Shown here piece by piece: positions 17,495-27,736 of a DNA stretch of 47,630 nucleotides. Below the pieces are notes generated by a model. It had not been told where the DNA came from. It saw only the letters and a list, made by a program, of their open reading frames with translations, and searched no databases. The position numbers were made by a program, and so were the translations under genes. Position 1 is the first letter of the stretch. Every line of letters starts with the position of its first letter. The stretch covers positions 1 to 47,630 of the forward strand of contig JAFZCU010000011.1 of the NCBI GenBank assembly GCA_017556145.1, read 5' to 3'. Origin of the DNA: Prevotella sp. Lineage in GTDB: Bacteria; Bacteroidota; Bacteroidia; Bacteroidales; Bacteroidaceae.

Positions 17495-20400
17495 TTAGTT
17501 GAAGAAGTATTTCACACCGACCTGGAGTTTCCAGCACTCGGAGTAGTTCTTGTAGGTCTCGTAGGTCTCAGTGGGATATTCGCCACCAACCTTAACCATC
17601 GAGAAGACGGGCTTCTTGTTGCTGTCGACACCCTCGTACTTCAGGATCTTGTTGTAATTGCTGTTACCTGTGGTGACGGAAACCTTCGAGATACCCCATG
17701 TGGAGTGGATCAGGTTGCCGATGTTCAGGAAGTCGAGACTCACCTGGAACTTATGCTCCTGCTTGCCAGTCTTAAAGCAGAAGTCCTCAGCGATACGGAG
17801 GTCAAAGCGGTGTACCCAAGGCGAACGGGCGGCATAAGCCTCAGCATATTCACCCTTGTGATTGCTCAGATAGCTGTCCTGATTGACGTAAGCCCAGAAG
17901 GCCTTGCGCATCTCAGCATTCTCCACAAACTGACCGTCCTTGAGCGAACCGATCTGAATCTCGCTGTCGTTGGCAGGGATATACATCAGGTCGTTGCCGA
18001 TACCGTCGCCATTCATATCGTTGGTGTAGGTATAGGTCAGACCGCTGGGCGAATAGCCTGAGTAGAAGAGGTTGATCTGCGTGCCACGTGTGAGGCCTTT
18101 ATGCGTGAAGGGGATGTAGTAGCCGACAGAGGCGATGAGCTTATCGGGCACCACATAGCCGGAACGCTGGACGGTGGCGAAGTTGGGACCGTCGATGGTG
18201 TTCAGGCCCTGCCAGGTGGAGATGGGGTCGCTACCAGGCAGACCGGATACTTCCTTCTGCTCAGTATGGGTATAGGCTGCCATCAGGTTGAGGTTCTCGA
18301 GGGGCTGTGCGTTCAACGTGATGTTGAAGGTGTAGCCGTGACCCTCAGAGGTATTTTTCAGGAGCACAGCATTCTGCTTGGCATTGCCGTTGACCGTATA
18401 GTCCTTCGGATAGATCAGGCGGTTGTCGGCACCATTGAAGCGCTCCCAGCCATCGCTGTTCTTGATGTTGATATTGTCGATGGTCACAGCATTGATGTTC
18501 TTGGTGTACATGAACTCAGCAGTAGCGGTGAAGGGGAACGATACGGGGATCTGATAGTCGACGGCAATCGACGATTTCCAGATCTGCGGCATCTTGAAGT
18601 CGCTGGCCACACCCGAGATCTTATTGCTGGCCGTATGGTTGCTCTCGTTGAGCTCCGTAGGCAAACCCAGCTTCGTGATCATCTCGTTGACATTGGTAAT
18701 CATACCACCCACGAACTTGTCGAGGTTCTCGTTATAGGCACCTGTAGGCACACCATTCTTATAGGTTGTGGTATAGGTGACGGAGTTCTGCACCATGTTG
18801 GCGTTGGTAGGCATGTTGGTGAAGAACACGAGGGGCAGACGGCCTGTGAATACGCCCGTACCACCACGCACCTTGAGCGACTTGTCGCCAAAGACATCGT
18901 AAGTGAAGCCCAGACGCGGTGAGATCTGCAGACGGCTATCAGGCCATGTGCCGGTATCCACGCGCTGACCATCGCGGAATTCGAGGTTGTAGATGGCATT
19001 GTTGCGGGCAAGGTCGGCATTGTCGAAAGCCAGGTTGTCGAAGCGGACACCATAGGTGAGCTTCAGCTTGTCGGTGGCATTCCACTCATCCTGCGCATAG
19101 AATCCCAGCTGGTTGAAGGTGACCTGTGCATTGGGGTCGCTCTTGCCATTGAAGCCATAAGTGACGGCGAACGACTCAGGACGGGCCTGATTCAGGAAGT
19201 CCTCCACGCTGTTGTAACGATAGTAACCCGTACCGTTACGCATATAGGCGTTGTTGGCCAACTGGTGCTCGAAGCTCAATCCGGCCGTAATCTTATGGGC
19301 AGCCAGATAGAGGGTGAAGTTGTCGGTGATGTTGGTGATCTTGTTCTTCACACCGTTGTTATAGGTGAAGAGCTCGTAACCCAGCGACATATAGGGCTCC
19401 ATGATCTGATTACCATTGGCATCCTTTCCGGCCATGATGTCGATGAAGGGGAACTCGCTGGAATCAGAACCACGCATATCCTCGATATTGGTATAGGTGA
19501 AGAGCAGCTGGTTAGACATCTTCTCGCCGAAACGGCTGTGGAGGTCGGCAGAGATTGACTGCACCTTGTTCTCCTGAGAATAGAGCGAATTGGAGAAGGC
19601 CATTGACTGCACACCAATACGATAAGTACCGTTCAGACGATAGCCTGTATCAGAGGAGTTACCATTGGTGGAATTCCACGCGATATTCTTCGTATTGTTA
19701 TAACGTACTGACAGGTGATGGGCATCGGTGATGTTCCAGTCGAGACGTGCCAGCAGACGGTGGTTGGACTCGTCGGCAGGATAATTGGTATAGGAACCGG
19801 GATCGTAGCCGAAGCGTGACTTCACGAAATCAGACACCTTCTGCATATCAGAAGCCTTGGTACGCGACACCAGACCGCCTGTATTGGTCTCACCGTTGAT
19901 ATCGTCAGTAACACTGTATTTAACCACCTGACCTGGCGTCTTCTCGCCCTCGTAGTTGACGAAGAAGAAGAGCTTGTCCTTGATGATCGGGCCGCCGAGC
20001 GTAAAACCGTAGGTGGTCTTCTTCTCATCGGGACGGGCACCAAGATCTGTGTGGTCGATGCGGTTACCACGCAGGTTCTGGTCGCGGTAGTAGACATAGG
20101 CCGTACCCTTGAAGGTGTTAGTACCCGACTTGGTGATGGCGTTGATACCACCACCGATGAAGTTGGTCTGGCGCACATCGAAGGGTGCCACAACCACCTG
20201 CACCTCCTCGATGGCATCGAGCGAGATGGGGTTACCGCCACCAGGCAGCTTGTCGGAGAGTCCGAAGTTGTTGTTGAAGTTCGCACCGTCGATGGTGAAG
20301 TTGGTAGAACGTCCGTCGCCACCAGCGAAGCTCATGCCGTTGGCATAAGGCGAGAGCTTGGCGATGTCGGAGATGCTACGGTTCACAGTAGGCATCTGCA

Positions 20401-20836
20401 TCATCTGCGAGTTGTTGATGCTGGTAGAAGCACCGGTCTTCTCAGCAGCAAACTTCGAAGCCTTTCCGCTGATCACGACCTCAGCCAGTTCGTTGGCATC
20501 TTCAGAGAGCCACACCTGCAGATCGTAAGTCTCACCCAGCTGGAGATAGATGTCTTTGAGCGTCTTGGGCTGGAATCCGATATAGGAGACGGTCACAGAG
20601 TAAGGGCCTCCCGTACGCATACCCTGAATCGTAAAGCGGCCTGTGACGTTGGTCACTGCGGCATAACGTGTGCCAGAGGGCTCGTGAACGGCCTGAATCG
20701 TAGCGCCTATCACTTCCTCGCCATTGGCGTCGTCAATGGTCACCTTACCTGCAAGACTGGATGTTGTTACCTGAGCGATGGCAGCTACCGACGTCATCAG
20801 CAGCACAACGGCCATCATAAGCAATCTTTTTTTCAT
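17495..20836 (-). CDS. Oar-type TonB-dependent outer-membrane receptor, copy 1
   Basis: A 1,113-residue protein. The start ATG at 20836 gives the signal peptide MKKRLLMMAVVLLMTSVAAIAQ. An earlier in-frame ATG 16 codons upstream lies at the promoter and is rejected. Next is a carboxypeptidase-regulatory-like beta-sandwich (about 23-105, ending VSYIGFQ and LSEDANELAEVVISG). The plug follows, with MPTVNRSI, NFTIDGANFNNNFG and GGGINAITKSGTN, then a long 22-strand-type barrel ending in LQVGVKYFFN. This layout fits Oar-like receptors that import ligands across the outer membrane using TonB energy. No SusD-like partner follows. Strong similarity to the gene at 22530-25844 shows they are duplicates. 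It has its own promoter and terminator, so it can be expressed separately. The ligand cannot be predicted. Confidence 0.92.
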   Translation of the reverse strand: MKKRLLMMAVVLLMTSVAAIAQVTTSSLAGKVTIDDANGEEVIGATIQAVHEPSGTRYAAVTNVTGRFTIQGMRTGGPYSVTVSYIGFQPKTLKDIYLQLGETYDLQVWLSEDANELAEVVISGKASKFAAEKTGASTSINNSQMMQMPTVNRSISDIAKLSPYANGMSFAGGDGRSTNFTIDGANFNNNFGLSDKLPGGGNPISLDAIEEVQVVVAPFDVRQTNFIGGGINAITKSGTNTFKGTAYVYYRDQNLRGNRIDHTDLGARPDEKKTTYGFTLGGPIIKDKLFFFVNYEGEKTPGQVVKYSVTDDINGETNTGGLVSRTKASDMQKVSDFVKSRFGYDPGSYTNYPADESNHRLLARLDWNITDAHHLSVRYNNTKNIAWNSTNGNSSDTGYRLNGTYRIGVQSMAFSNSLYSQENKVQSISADLHSRFGEKMSNQLLFTYTNIEDMRGSDSSEFPFIDIMAGKDANGNQIMEPYMSLGYELFTYNNGVKNKITNITDNFTLYLAAHKITAGLSFEHQLANNAYMRNGTGYYRYNSVEDFLNQARPESFAVTYGFNGKSDPNAQVTFNQLGFYAQDEWNATDKLKLTYGVRFDNLAFDNADLARNNAIYNLEFRDGQRVDTGTWPDSRLQISPRLGFTYDVFGDKSLKVRGGTGVFTGRLPLVFFTNMPTNANMVQNSVTYTTTYKNGVPTGAYNENLDKFVGGMITNVNEMITKLGLPTELNESNHTASNKISGVASDFKMPQIWKSSIAVDYQIPVSFPFTATAEFMYTKNINAVTIDNINIKNSDGWERFNGADNRLIYPKDYTVNGNAKQNAVLLKNTSEGHGYTFNITLNAQPLENLNLMAAYTHTEQKEVSGLPGSDPISTWQGLNTIDGPNFATVQRSGYVVPDKLIASVGYYIPFTHKGLTRGTQINLFYSGYSPSGLTYTYTNDMNGDGIGNDLMYIPANDSEIQIGSLKDGQFVENAEMRKAFWAYVNQDSYLSNHKGEYAEAYAARSPWVHRFDLRIAEDFCFKTGKQEHKFQVSLDFLNIGNLIHSTWGISKVSVTTGNSNYNKILKYEGVDSNKKPVFSMVKVGGEYPTETYETYKNYSECWKLQVGVKYFFN

Positions 20837-20871
20837 ACTATGGATTTTAATGATTAGTCTAATCTCGGTTG

Positions 20872-20901
20872 CAAAGTTACACATTAATTTCGAAACGCCA
20901 A
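20872..20901 (-). promoter_or_regulatory. Promoter of Oar-type receptor copy 1
   Basis: On the minus strand TTG (20901-20899), 19 bases, then TAACTTTG (20879-20872). The predicted leader is about 30 bases to the ATG at 20836. Confidence 0.7.
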
Positions 20902-20919
20902 CAAACTTTATGAAAAAAC

Positions 20920-20954
20920 AATCCCTGCACCATAAAAAAGATGATGCAGGGATT
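20920..20954 (-). terminator. Terminator after the BACON/OB lipoprotein
   Basis: A 10-pair stem (AATCCCTGCA with TGCAGGGATT) is followed on the minus strand by GTTTTTTC. It separates the receptor 2-lipoprotein unit from receptor 1. Confidence 0.9.
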
Positions 20955-20978
20955 TCTTAAAGGATGTGTCGATGAGGC

Positions 20979-22514
20979 TTACTCAGCCTTCTCGTGAGAG
21001 AGGTAAACACCAACAGCCTCAACCAAGCCCTTGTAAGAGGTCTTGTAGGCAATGATGGTCAGCTTGTCGCCCCAGGTCAAGCCAAGGTCACCGAACTGGC
21101 CTTTAGCTCCACCCCAGCCCTTGAGTACGCCATAAACATATACAGAGCCTGTCTCATCGGTCAGATTAAAGTTACCATACTGTGTCACATCATTCTTCGT
21201 ATTTGCCTCGGTTGCCTCGGTAATCGTACCGGAGATGAGATAATAAGCCTCCTTATTATCCTCCACGTTACGGAAGTCGGCAATACTGATTGTCTTTACA
21301 GCATAGTTGACAGCCTCGAAAGTACCCTCAACCATCTGCGGGGTATCCTTGTAAGCACCGCGCTTACCAACAACCGTCACGACGTCGCCCACCTTGGCAC
21401 CTGCCTCGATGAAGCCCTCGGCACGATAGATAAGCGTCTTTCCGGTATGGTCGGCAATATAGAAGCTCTTGCCCTGCTTGTCGCTGGTATAAAGCTCAGT
21501 GATGACACCTGTCAGACGGAACTGGGTATCGCCTACCTCTGCAGCGAGGAAGTCGGCTATCGGGACCTCGATAATGGCACCCTTCTGCATCAGCTCGGCC
21601 TGAGTGGAATACTCCTTCTTGCCATCGGTGGTCTTGAAGGTCAGAGTGGTCTTACGGTCACCACCGGTATTAGCGGCAGCACGGAACTTCACGATAGAGG
21701 TAGTACCCTTGCTCTGGATACCCAGAACCGACAACCACGACTGTGCATCAGCAGGAATATCAACGGTAATGCCATTACCCTTATTGGTCAGTCGGGCCTC
21801 AAAGTCGCCTCCCTCAAGCGGAAGTACATTTCCCTTCACGCCACCAACCATCAAAGAGTCGGTCTTGATAAGCGATTTCTCGATATTGATAACGGTGACG
21901 TTGACAAGCTCAACGGTTCCATTATAAGTGGTCTTGGGACCTTCAACGGTCAGGATGTCACCAACCTCGATACCCAGACTCAAGAAGTTCTTCTCAGCGC
22001 CCTTGGCATCGAGCGTACCATAGATGTAAACCTCCTCGGTACCATCATTCAGATACCAGTTGCCATAGGTGGTATTGGCAATGGCGGTACAAGCACCTTT
22101 CACGCGGTAGCTCTTGCCGTCTTCGCCAGCAACGACCTCAGCACAGGTGGAGATCGGGAGTTCTACCTTTTCGGTCATCTGAATCACATTGATCTCCTGT
22201 GTCTGACTCCCACATACAATCGTCACTGTTGCCTCATTTGTAGAAGAGGCCTGGCCTGCATTGAAAGTCAGGCTTGTAAGACCTGCAGAACCTGACTCTG
22301 GCGTAACAGTAAGCCAGGCTGGGACATTCTTCACAGTCCAGGAATCTGAAGCTGACAGATCAATTGAAACAGAGCCACCACCAGCAGGAAGTCCCACGTA
22401 GGACTGAGAGACACGAATTTCGCTAAGATATGAGGGATCATTATTCTCAGAGCACCCTGTGAACAAAGCAGCGACAACTGCTATAAAAGCCGGAATAATA
22501 TACTTGAATTTCAT
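20979..22514 (-). CDS. Lipoprotein with BACON and OB-fold-like domains
   Basis: A 511-residue lipoprotein with signal MKFKYIIPAFIAVVAALFTGC (Cys21). Residues 30-110 form a BACON domain (VGLPAGGGSVSIDLSASDSWTV, then PAWLTVTPESGSAG), an Ig-like fold often linked to carbohydrate or mucin binding. Around 115-210 an OB-fold-like module carries YRVKGACTAIANTTYGNWYLND, VYIYGT and GDILTVEGP. Around 220-310 is a second, more divergent BACON-like unit (LPLEGGDFEARL, WLSVLGIQSKG). Two more OB-like modules follow (315-400, 400-505) with RLTGVITELY, GKSFYIAD, GDVVTVVGKR and YYLISGTITE, VYVYGVLKGWGG, GDKLTIIAYKT. It lies 15 bases downstream of receptor copy 2 and is probably its surface partner, in the place a SusD would occupy. 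The partner role is inference. Confidence 0.82.
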   Translation of the reverse strand: MKFKYIIPAFIAVVAALFTGCSENNDPSYLSEIRVSQSYVGLPAGGGSVSIDLSASDSWTVKNVPAWLTVTPESGSAGLTSLTFNAGQASSTNEATVTIVCGSQTQEINVIQMTEKVELPISTCAEVVAGEDGKSYRVKGACTAIANTTYGNWYLNDGTEEVYIYGTLDAKGAEKNFLSLGIEVGDILTVEGPKTTYNGTVELVNVTVINIEKSLIKTDSLMVGGVKGNVLPLEGGDFEARLTNKGNGITVDIPADAQSWLSVLGIQSKGTTSIVKFRAAANTGGDRKTTLTFKTTDGKKEYSTQAELMQKGAIIEVPIADFLAAEVGDTQFRLTGVITELYTSDKQGKSFYIADHTGKTLIYRAEGFIEAGAKVGDVVTVVGKRGAYKDTPQMVEGTFEAVNYAVKTISIADFRNVEDNKEAYYLISGTITEATEANTKNDVTQYGNFNLTDETGSVYVYGVLKGWGGAKGQFGDLGLTWGDKLTIIAYKTSYKGLVEAVGVYLSHEKAE

Positions 22515-22529
22515 ATTTGTCTTGACTTT

Positions 22530-25500
22530 TTAGTTGAAAATATACTTAAAACCTATAGAAGCATACCAGCACTGGCCAATACCATGATTGTATGTCCAAG
22601 TCTTAGTATTTGCGTTAATAAGCTCTGGTGTAGAGAATGTTGCATAGCCCTCTTCGTCAACACCTGCATAATTAAGGATATATCCGTTTCCTCCGAAATC
22701 AGGATTCAGATACTTGCTGACGCCCCAAGTGGAATTGAAGAAGTTGAGTACATTCTTCATATCAAAGGTCAGCTGTAGGGTGTGCTTTGTCTTGCCGATA
22801 TTGAACTTGAAGTCATGTTTGTAGGCAAAGTCAATACGATGTACCCAAGGAGAATAAAGGCTATAAGCCTCAGCATACTCACCCTGATGGCTGCTCAGAT
22901 AGTCATTGTTATGAACATAGTCCATAAAGCGCCCGGCATCGTCGTTAGACACGAAACGGAACTCACGGTTTGCCACCTCTGCATCTGTGGGGATATAAAC
23001 AGGATCGTACTTATAACCGTCTCCGTTCATATCGTTTGCCATCAAGAATGAATAGTTGTATCCACCACGCCATGTCTCATAGATAAAGCTATAGTGGTTA
23101 CCGCTCTTATCATTAATCGTTGCACTGGCAACAATACGGTCTGGGGTGACATACTGGGAGTTGTGCAGTCTGGTGAAGTTAGGACCTTCAACAGAAGGAA
23201 CATAGGTAAATGCAGATGATGCATCTGAGCCAGGCATACCAGTCACCTCCTTAGCAACGCTGTGGGTATAGGCTGCCATCAGGGTCATCCATTCGAACGG
23301 CTGGGCATTCAGGGTAACGTTTGCCGACCATCCGTAACCCTTGCTGGTATTGGTCAATACAAAAGCATTAGGTATTGATTTGGTCTTACCATTGTCGTCA
23401 ACATAAGTGTATTTATAATCCTGATAGATAGCGCGGTTGTCTACACCATTGAAACGGGCATAACCACCAACATCCTTGATACTCCAGTCACGGATACATA
23501 CATCATTAATGGTCTTATTGAAGATTCCTTCCACAGTCACTGTGAATGGGAAGTTGACAGGAAGCTGATAGTCGACAGCCAGAGAAGTCTTCCATACCTG
23601 AGGCATCTTATAATCAGGATCAATCGCATTGATAGTAGATCCCGCAGTACCGTCTTCAGGTGTAATTGTGCCTGGAGCAAGGCCATTGTCAATGATAAAG
23701 TTCTTCAAGGCATCGATGGTTGGATAGCCATTGGCATCAACCTTCAGACCGCCTGCAAACATAGACATATCAGTCTTAGCGCCAGAGTTCTTGCCTGTAG
23801 CATTGAAGATAGCCTTCTTCTGGAACATGTCTGAGTTGGTTGGCATGTTTGTGAAGAACACCAAAGGAAGACGTCCTTCAAAGAGTCCTGTACCACCACG
23901 GATCTTCAGGCTCTTATCGCCAAACACATCATAAGTAAAGCCAACACGTGGAGAGAAAGACACCTTGGATGACGGCCACTTACCTGTGTCAATATTACGT
24001 CCGTTATAATCCAACTTCAGAATGGCATTATTCGTCATAATGTCATCATTATTAAAGAAAATACCATCAACACGCAAGCCGTAGGTCAGCTTGAACTTAT
24101 CTGTTACATTCCAATCGTCCTGTGCATATACACCTGCTCTGCTGAACTGAACACGAGCTGCAGGCTCCTGCTCACCATTGTATCCGTAGGTAAGGGCAAC
24201 AACCTCAGGAATGCCTCCATTCAGGAAATCAGAAAGTGTATCATAACGATAGTAACCTGTACCATTACGCATATAGTGATTGTCGGCCATCTGATACTCA
24301 TAGCTTAATCCGGCCATAATCTTGTGGTTTCCGGAATAATAAGTTACATCATCCTTTATATTAAAGGTATTGTTGTTGACGGCATTTGTCCAAGTGAACA
24401 ACTCGTAACCAAGAGCCAAATAGTTTCCACCATTACCGTCAAGGATATCGATGAACGGGAAAGTTGCAGATGGAGACTCACGAACAGGATCCTCAAGTTT
24501 TGAATACGTTGCCAAGAACTGATTTGACAGATTGTTTGTCAAACGGCTGTTCAAATCAACGGCGAATGTATTTACCTTATTATTATAAATATACATTGAG
24601 TTGGCATAAGACATCGACCATGCCGACATACGAGCGTAGGCCGAACGTACACCGCCATCCATAGAAGAAGCATTCGGCTCATTCCAGCTACGTGCCTTGG
24701 TGAAGTTGTATCTCAAAGCGAGATGATGCTTATCTGTGATATTCCAGTCAAGGCGTGCCAACAGTTTATAGGTACTATTGTCGGCAGGGAAGTTATCGTA
24801 AGAACCAGTATCGTAACCATACTTATCCATAACATAATCTGACACCAACTGAAGGTCAGAGAGTTTAGTACGGGAAACATAGTCATCTGGATTTGAAACG
24901 CCATTAACAGATCCTCTCCAACGGCTAGCGACCGTAGGCGTCTTCACCATTTCGCCACTAACGAAGAAGAAGAGTTTATCTTTGATAATCGGACCACCAA
25001 GCGTGACACCCCATGTAGTCTGCTGATCTTTTGCGCGAGAGCCTGTTATCTCTTGACGATCAATAGCATCACCTCGCATATTCTCGTTCTTATGATAAAC
25101 ATAAGCACTACCCTTGAAGGTGTTTGTACCTGACTTCGTGATGGCGTTCACACCACCACCGATGAAGTTAGTCTGACGTACATCGTATGGTGAAATCACC
25201 ACCTGTAACTCCTCGATAGCATCGATAGAAATGGGGTTACCGCCACCAGGAAGGTTACCACTAAGACCGAAGTTATTGTTAAAGTTAGCACCATCGACAG
25301 TGAAGTTTGCAGTACGAGGGTCACGACCTGCAAAAGTCATACCATTACCGCCATAAGGAGAGAGACGGGTCACTTCAGTGATGCTACGATTAACGGTAGG
25401 CATGTTCGTAATCTGTGAACTGGTGATGTTGGTGGCGGCACCAGTCTTCTCGGCAGCAAACTTCGAAGCTTTACCACTAATGACCACTTCGGCCAACTCG

Positions 25501-25844
25501 TTAGCATCCTCAGAGAGCCATACGGCGAGGTTATAGGTCTCTGCCAACTGGAGAGTGATACCTTTAATGGTCTTCGACTGGAAGCCAATGTAAGAAACTG
25601 TCACCTCATAAGGGCCGCCGGTACGCATACCGTTGATAGAGAAACGGCCAGTGGTGTTTGTCACTGCTGTGTAACGCGTTCCAGAAGGTTCGTGCACGGC
25701 TACGACAGTTGCGCCGATGACTTCCTCGCCGTTCTCATCGTCGAGAGTCACCTTTCCCGCCATACTTGACGTTGTGATTTGTGCCATAGCTGTCAACGAG
25801 AGCGTTAACAGCATAGCAACCAGAAAGAACAATCTTTTCTGCAT
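22530..25844 (-). CDS. Oar-type TonB-dependent outer-membrane receptor, copy 2
   Basis: A 1,104-residue paralogue of the receptor at 17495-20836, with the same order: signal peptide MQKRLFFLVAMLLTLSLTAMAQ, regulatory beta-sandwich (about 23-105), plug (MPTVNRSITEV, NFTVDGANFNNNFG, GGGVNAITKSGTN, GPIIKDKLFFFV) and barrel ending ASIGFKYIFN. The two are nearly identical over the plug and diverge most in barrel loops, which suggests different ligands. The gene is followed after 15 bases by the BACON/OB lipoprotein and together they form one unit ending at the terminator 20920-20954. Its DNA uses more A/T in wobble positions than copy 1, so the duplication is not recent. The TonB-receptor class is certain and the substrate is unknown. 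Confidence 0.92.
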   Translation of the reverse strand: MQKRLFFLVAMLLTLSLTAMAQITTSSMAGKVTLDDENGEEVIGATVVAVHEPSGTRYTAVTNTTGRFSINGMRTGGPYEVTVSYIGFQSKTIKGITLQLAETYNLAVWLSEDANELAEVVISGKASKFAAEKTGAATNITSSQITNMPTVNRSITEVTRLSPYGGNGMTFAGRDPRTANFTVDGANFNNNFGLSGNLPGGGNPISIDAIEELQVVISPYDVRQTNFIGGGVNAITKSGTNTFKGSAYVYHKNENMRGDAIDRQEITGSRAKDQQTTWGVTLGGPIIKDKLFFFVSGEMVKTPTVASRWRGSVNGVSNPDDYVSRTKLSDLQLVSDYVMDKYGYDTGSYDNFPADNSTYKLLARLDWNITDKHHLALRYNFTKARSWNEPNASSMDGGVRSAYARMSAWSMSYANSMYIYNNKVNTFAVDLNSRLTNNLSNQFLATYSKLEDPVRESPSATFPFIDILDGNGGNYLALGYELFTWTNAVNNNTFNIKDDVTYYSGNHKIMAGLSYEYQMADNHYMRNGTGYYRYDTLSDFLNGGIPEVVALTYGYNGEQEPAARVQFSRAGVYAQDDWNVTDKFKLTYGLRVDGIFFNNDDIMTNNAILKLDYNGRNIDTGKWPSSKVSFSPRVGFTYDVFGDKSLKIRGGTGLFEGRLPLVFFTNMPTNSDMFQKKAIFNATGKNSGAKTDMSMFAGGLKVDANGYPTIDALKNFIIDNGLAPGTITPEDGTAGSTINAIDPDYKMPQVWKTSLAVDYQLPVNFPFTVTVEGIFNKTINDVCIRDWSIKDVGGYARFNGVDNRAIYQDYKYTYVDDNGKTKSIPNAFVLTNTSKGYGWSANVTLNAQPFEWMTLMAAYTHSVAKEVTGMPGSDASSAFTYVPSVEGPNFTRLHNSQYVTPDRIVASATINDKSGNHYSFIYETWRGGYNYSFLMANDMNGDGYKYDPVYIPTDAEVANREFRFVSNDDAGRFMDYVHNNDYLSSHQGEYAEAYSLYSPWVHRIDFAYKHDFKFNIGKTKHTLQLTFDMKNVLNFFNSTWGVSKYLNPDFGGNGYILNYAGVDEEGYATFSTPELINANTKTWTYNHGIGQCWYASIGFKYIFN

Positions 25845-25890
25845 AATCTTTAAGTTGTTATTAATTAATTGATATAGTTATTTTCGGATG

Positions 25891-25898
25891 CAAAGATA
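25891..25898 (-). promoter_or_regulatory. -7 element of Oar-type receptor copy 2
   Basis: TATCTTTG on the minus strand, about 47 bases upstream of the ATG at 25844. No convincing TTTG -33 box stands at the usual distance. Confidence 0.55.
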
Positions 25899-25969
25899 AG
25901 AAAAATAATCGACTTAATATTATAAAAAGCCAACTATTTTTATTAAAAAATAAAAAATATAGAAGTACC

Positions 25970-27142
25970 TCAAGACTGGTCGTCTAGCTCTTCCTCGTAT
26001 TCGAAGTCATCGAGGTCCTCGATATCGTCGATATCGACATATTCGATGTCTTCGTCCTCACCCTCGTCGGCCATCTCCTCAGCAAAACGCATCATATCCT
26101 TGTCGCGATGCACAAGACGGTCCTCAGCCGTCAGCGCCGCGAGTTTGTTACTTTCGGCATTGAGCTCATTCCAAAGCACATCCTTCAGCTCTTCAAGGCC
26201 AAAACCTGTAACAGCAGAGATAAACACCACAGGCAGATCCTGAGGCAACGTCTCCTTGAGCATCTCGATGAGTTCCTCGTCGAGGAGATCACATTTGGTG
26301 ACCGCCAGCACACGATGTTTGTCGAGCATCTCAGGATTAAACTGTTTCAATTCATTCAGCAGGATCTCGTATTCACGTTTGATATCGTCAGTATCGCCAG
26401 GCACCATAAAGAGCAACAGCGAGTTGCGTTCGATATGTCGTAGGAAACGCAATCCAAGACCTTTTCCCTCAGACGCGCCCTCGATAATACCAGGAATATC
26501 AGCCATCACAAACGACTTGTTATCGCGATAGCCCACAATACCCAAAGAGGGTTCCATCGTCGTAAAGGGATAGTTGGCGATCTTCGGACGGGCATTCGAG
26601 AGTGCTGACACCAAAGTAGACTTGCCAGCATTGGGGAAGCCCACGAGACCCACATCAGCCAAGAGCTTCAGTTCGAGAATGATGGTCATTTCCTGCATAG
26701 GCTCACCAGGCTGGGCATAACGGGGGGCCTGATTCGTAGCTGTTCGGAACTGAAAATTACCCAAACCGCCACGTCCGCCTTTCAACAACAGCACCTCTTG
26801 TCCGTCGTAGGTCACATCGCAGACATATTTGCCGGTCTCGGCATTATAGACCACCGTTCCGCAGGGTACATCAATATAGATATCCTTGCCGTCTGTACCG
26901 TGACACTTATCCTTACCCCCATTGCCACCGTGTTCTGCAAAGATATGACGCTCGTATTTCAAATGGAGCAGCGTCCAGTAATTGTGGTTACCACGCAGAT
27001 AGACGCTTCCCCCCTTACCGCCGTCGCCACCATCGGGACCGCCATTGGGGTTGTACTTCACATGTTTCAGGTGCATGGAGCCCTTACCGCCCTTACCCGA
27101 GCGGCACATGATCTTTACATAGTCTACAAAATTAGATTCCAT
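25970..27142 (-). CDS. obgE: Obg-family GTPase (ribosome assembly)
   Basis: A 390-residue GTPase that helps assemble the 50S ribosomal subunit and links it to growth and stress signals. The N-terminal glycine-rich Obg fold (1-158) has repeated GG motifs ([30 protein letters not shown]). The G domain has P-loop GFPNAGKST (168-176), switch residues YPFTT, DIPG (215-218), TKCD (282-285) and a SAVTG G5 box. The C-terminus is a long acidic tail of Asp/Glu, common in Bacteroidetes Obg proteins. I start at ATG 27142 ([11 protein letters not shown]). A TTG one codon earlier is unlikely. The start overlaps the adk stop by 11 bases, so obgE is coupled to adk in an hpt-adk-obgE operon. Confidence 0.97.
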   Translation of the reverse strand: MESNFVDYVKIMCRSGKGGKGSMHLKHVKYNPNGGPDGGDGGKGGSVYLRGNHNYWTLLHLKYERHIFAEHGGNGGKDKCHGTDGKDIYIDVPCGTVVYNAETGKYVCDVTYDGQEVLLLKGGRGGLGNFQFRTATNQAPRYAQPGEPMQEMTIILELKLLADVGLVGFPNAGKSTLVSALSNARPKIANYPFTTMEPSLGIVGYRDNKSFVMADIPGIIEGASEGKGLGLRFLRHIERNSLLLFMVPGDTDDIKREYEILLNELKQFNPEMLDKHRVLAVTKCDLLDEELIEMLKETLPQDLPVVFISAVTGFGLEELKDVLWNELNAESNKLAALTAEDRLVHRDKDMMRFAEEMADEGEDEDIEYVDIDDIEDLDDFEYEEELDDQS

Positions 27143-27704
27143 CAATCACTGCGCAGATGTCACCGAAGATACGATCGAGTTCTCCCAGACCGTCGATATG
27201 ATAGTGGATACCCTCCTTCTTATACCACTCGATGAGGGGCTGCGTCTGGGAGTGGTACACCACGAGGCGCTTCTTGATGGTTTCCTCGTTGTCGTCGGCA
27301 CGGCCACTCTGCTGTCCACGCAGAATCAGACGCTTCATCAGTTCATCCTCAGGCACATCCAGCTCAATCATCGCTGCCACACTATCGCCACGCTCGTTGA
27401 GCATCTGCTTCAAGGCCTCTGCCTGCGGAATGGTACGGGGGAAACCGTCGAATATCACACCCTTGTGCTCACGGCCGAAAGAATCATAGACGGAGGCGAG
27501 GATGCTTACCATCAGGTCGTCGGGAATCAGCTGGCCATTGTCGATGAAACCTTTGGCGGTCTTGCCTAATTCCGTACCCTTCTTGATCTCACTGCGAAGC
27601 ACGTCACCCGTAGAAATATGGTTCAGACCGTACTTCTCAATCATCTTATCACTCTGTGTGCCCTTGCCTGAGCCGGGAGCACCGAAAATTACAATATTCT
27701 TCAT
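27132..27704 (-). CDS. adk: Adenylate kinase, short form
   Basis: A 190-residue kinase that converts ATP plus AMP to two ADP. P-loop GAPGSGKGT is at residues 8-16 and the AMP-site segment is [10 protein letters not shown]. The GFPRT motif ([16 protein letters not shown]) is intact, and the LID is short ([20 protein letters not shown]) without the zinc-binding insertion of long-form enzymes. I start at ATG 27704 ([11 protein letters not shown]). An in-frame GTG three codons earlier lies inside a 7-bp repeat and is not needed. The middle gene of hpt-adk-obgE, it starts 20 bases after the hpt stop and its end overlaps the obgE start. Confidence 0.97.
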   Translation of the reverse strand: MKNIVIFGAPGSGKGTQSDKMIEKYGLNHISTGDVLRSEIKKGTELGKTAKGFIDNGQLIPDDLMVSILASVYDSFGREHKGVIFDGFPRTIPQAEALKQMLNERGDSVAAMIELDVPEDELMKRLILRGQQSGRADDNEETIKKRLVVYHSQTQPLIEWYKKEGIHYHIDGLGELDRIFGDICAVIDGI

Positions 27705-27706
27705 AT

Positions 27707-27736
27707 GATTCACTATTCACTTAACTATTCACTCAC
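27707..27736 (-). repeat. 7-bp repeat array in the hpt-adk gap
   Basis: Coding-strand units GTGA, GTGAATA, GTTAA, GTGAATA, GTGAATC run from the end of hpt to just before the adk ATG. The hpt stop codon lies inside the array. Same family as the arrays near sprA, fba, the DUF4831 gene and tolC. Confidence 0.7.

Noticed and set aside
20994-22295. A 433-codon open frame on the plus strand
   Set aside because: It is antisense to the BACON/OB lipoprotein, which has a signal peptide, domains and a terminator. The antisense frame has none.
27132-27145. Frameshift or fusion between adk and obgE
   Set aside because: The 11-base overlap is ordinary translational coupling, and both proteins have complete ends.
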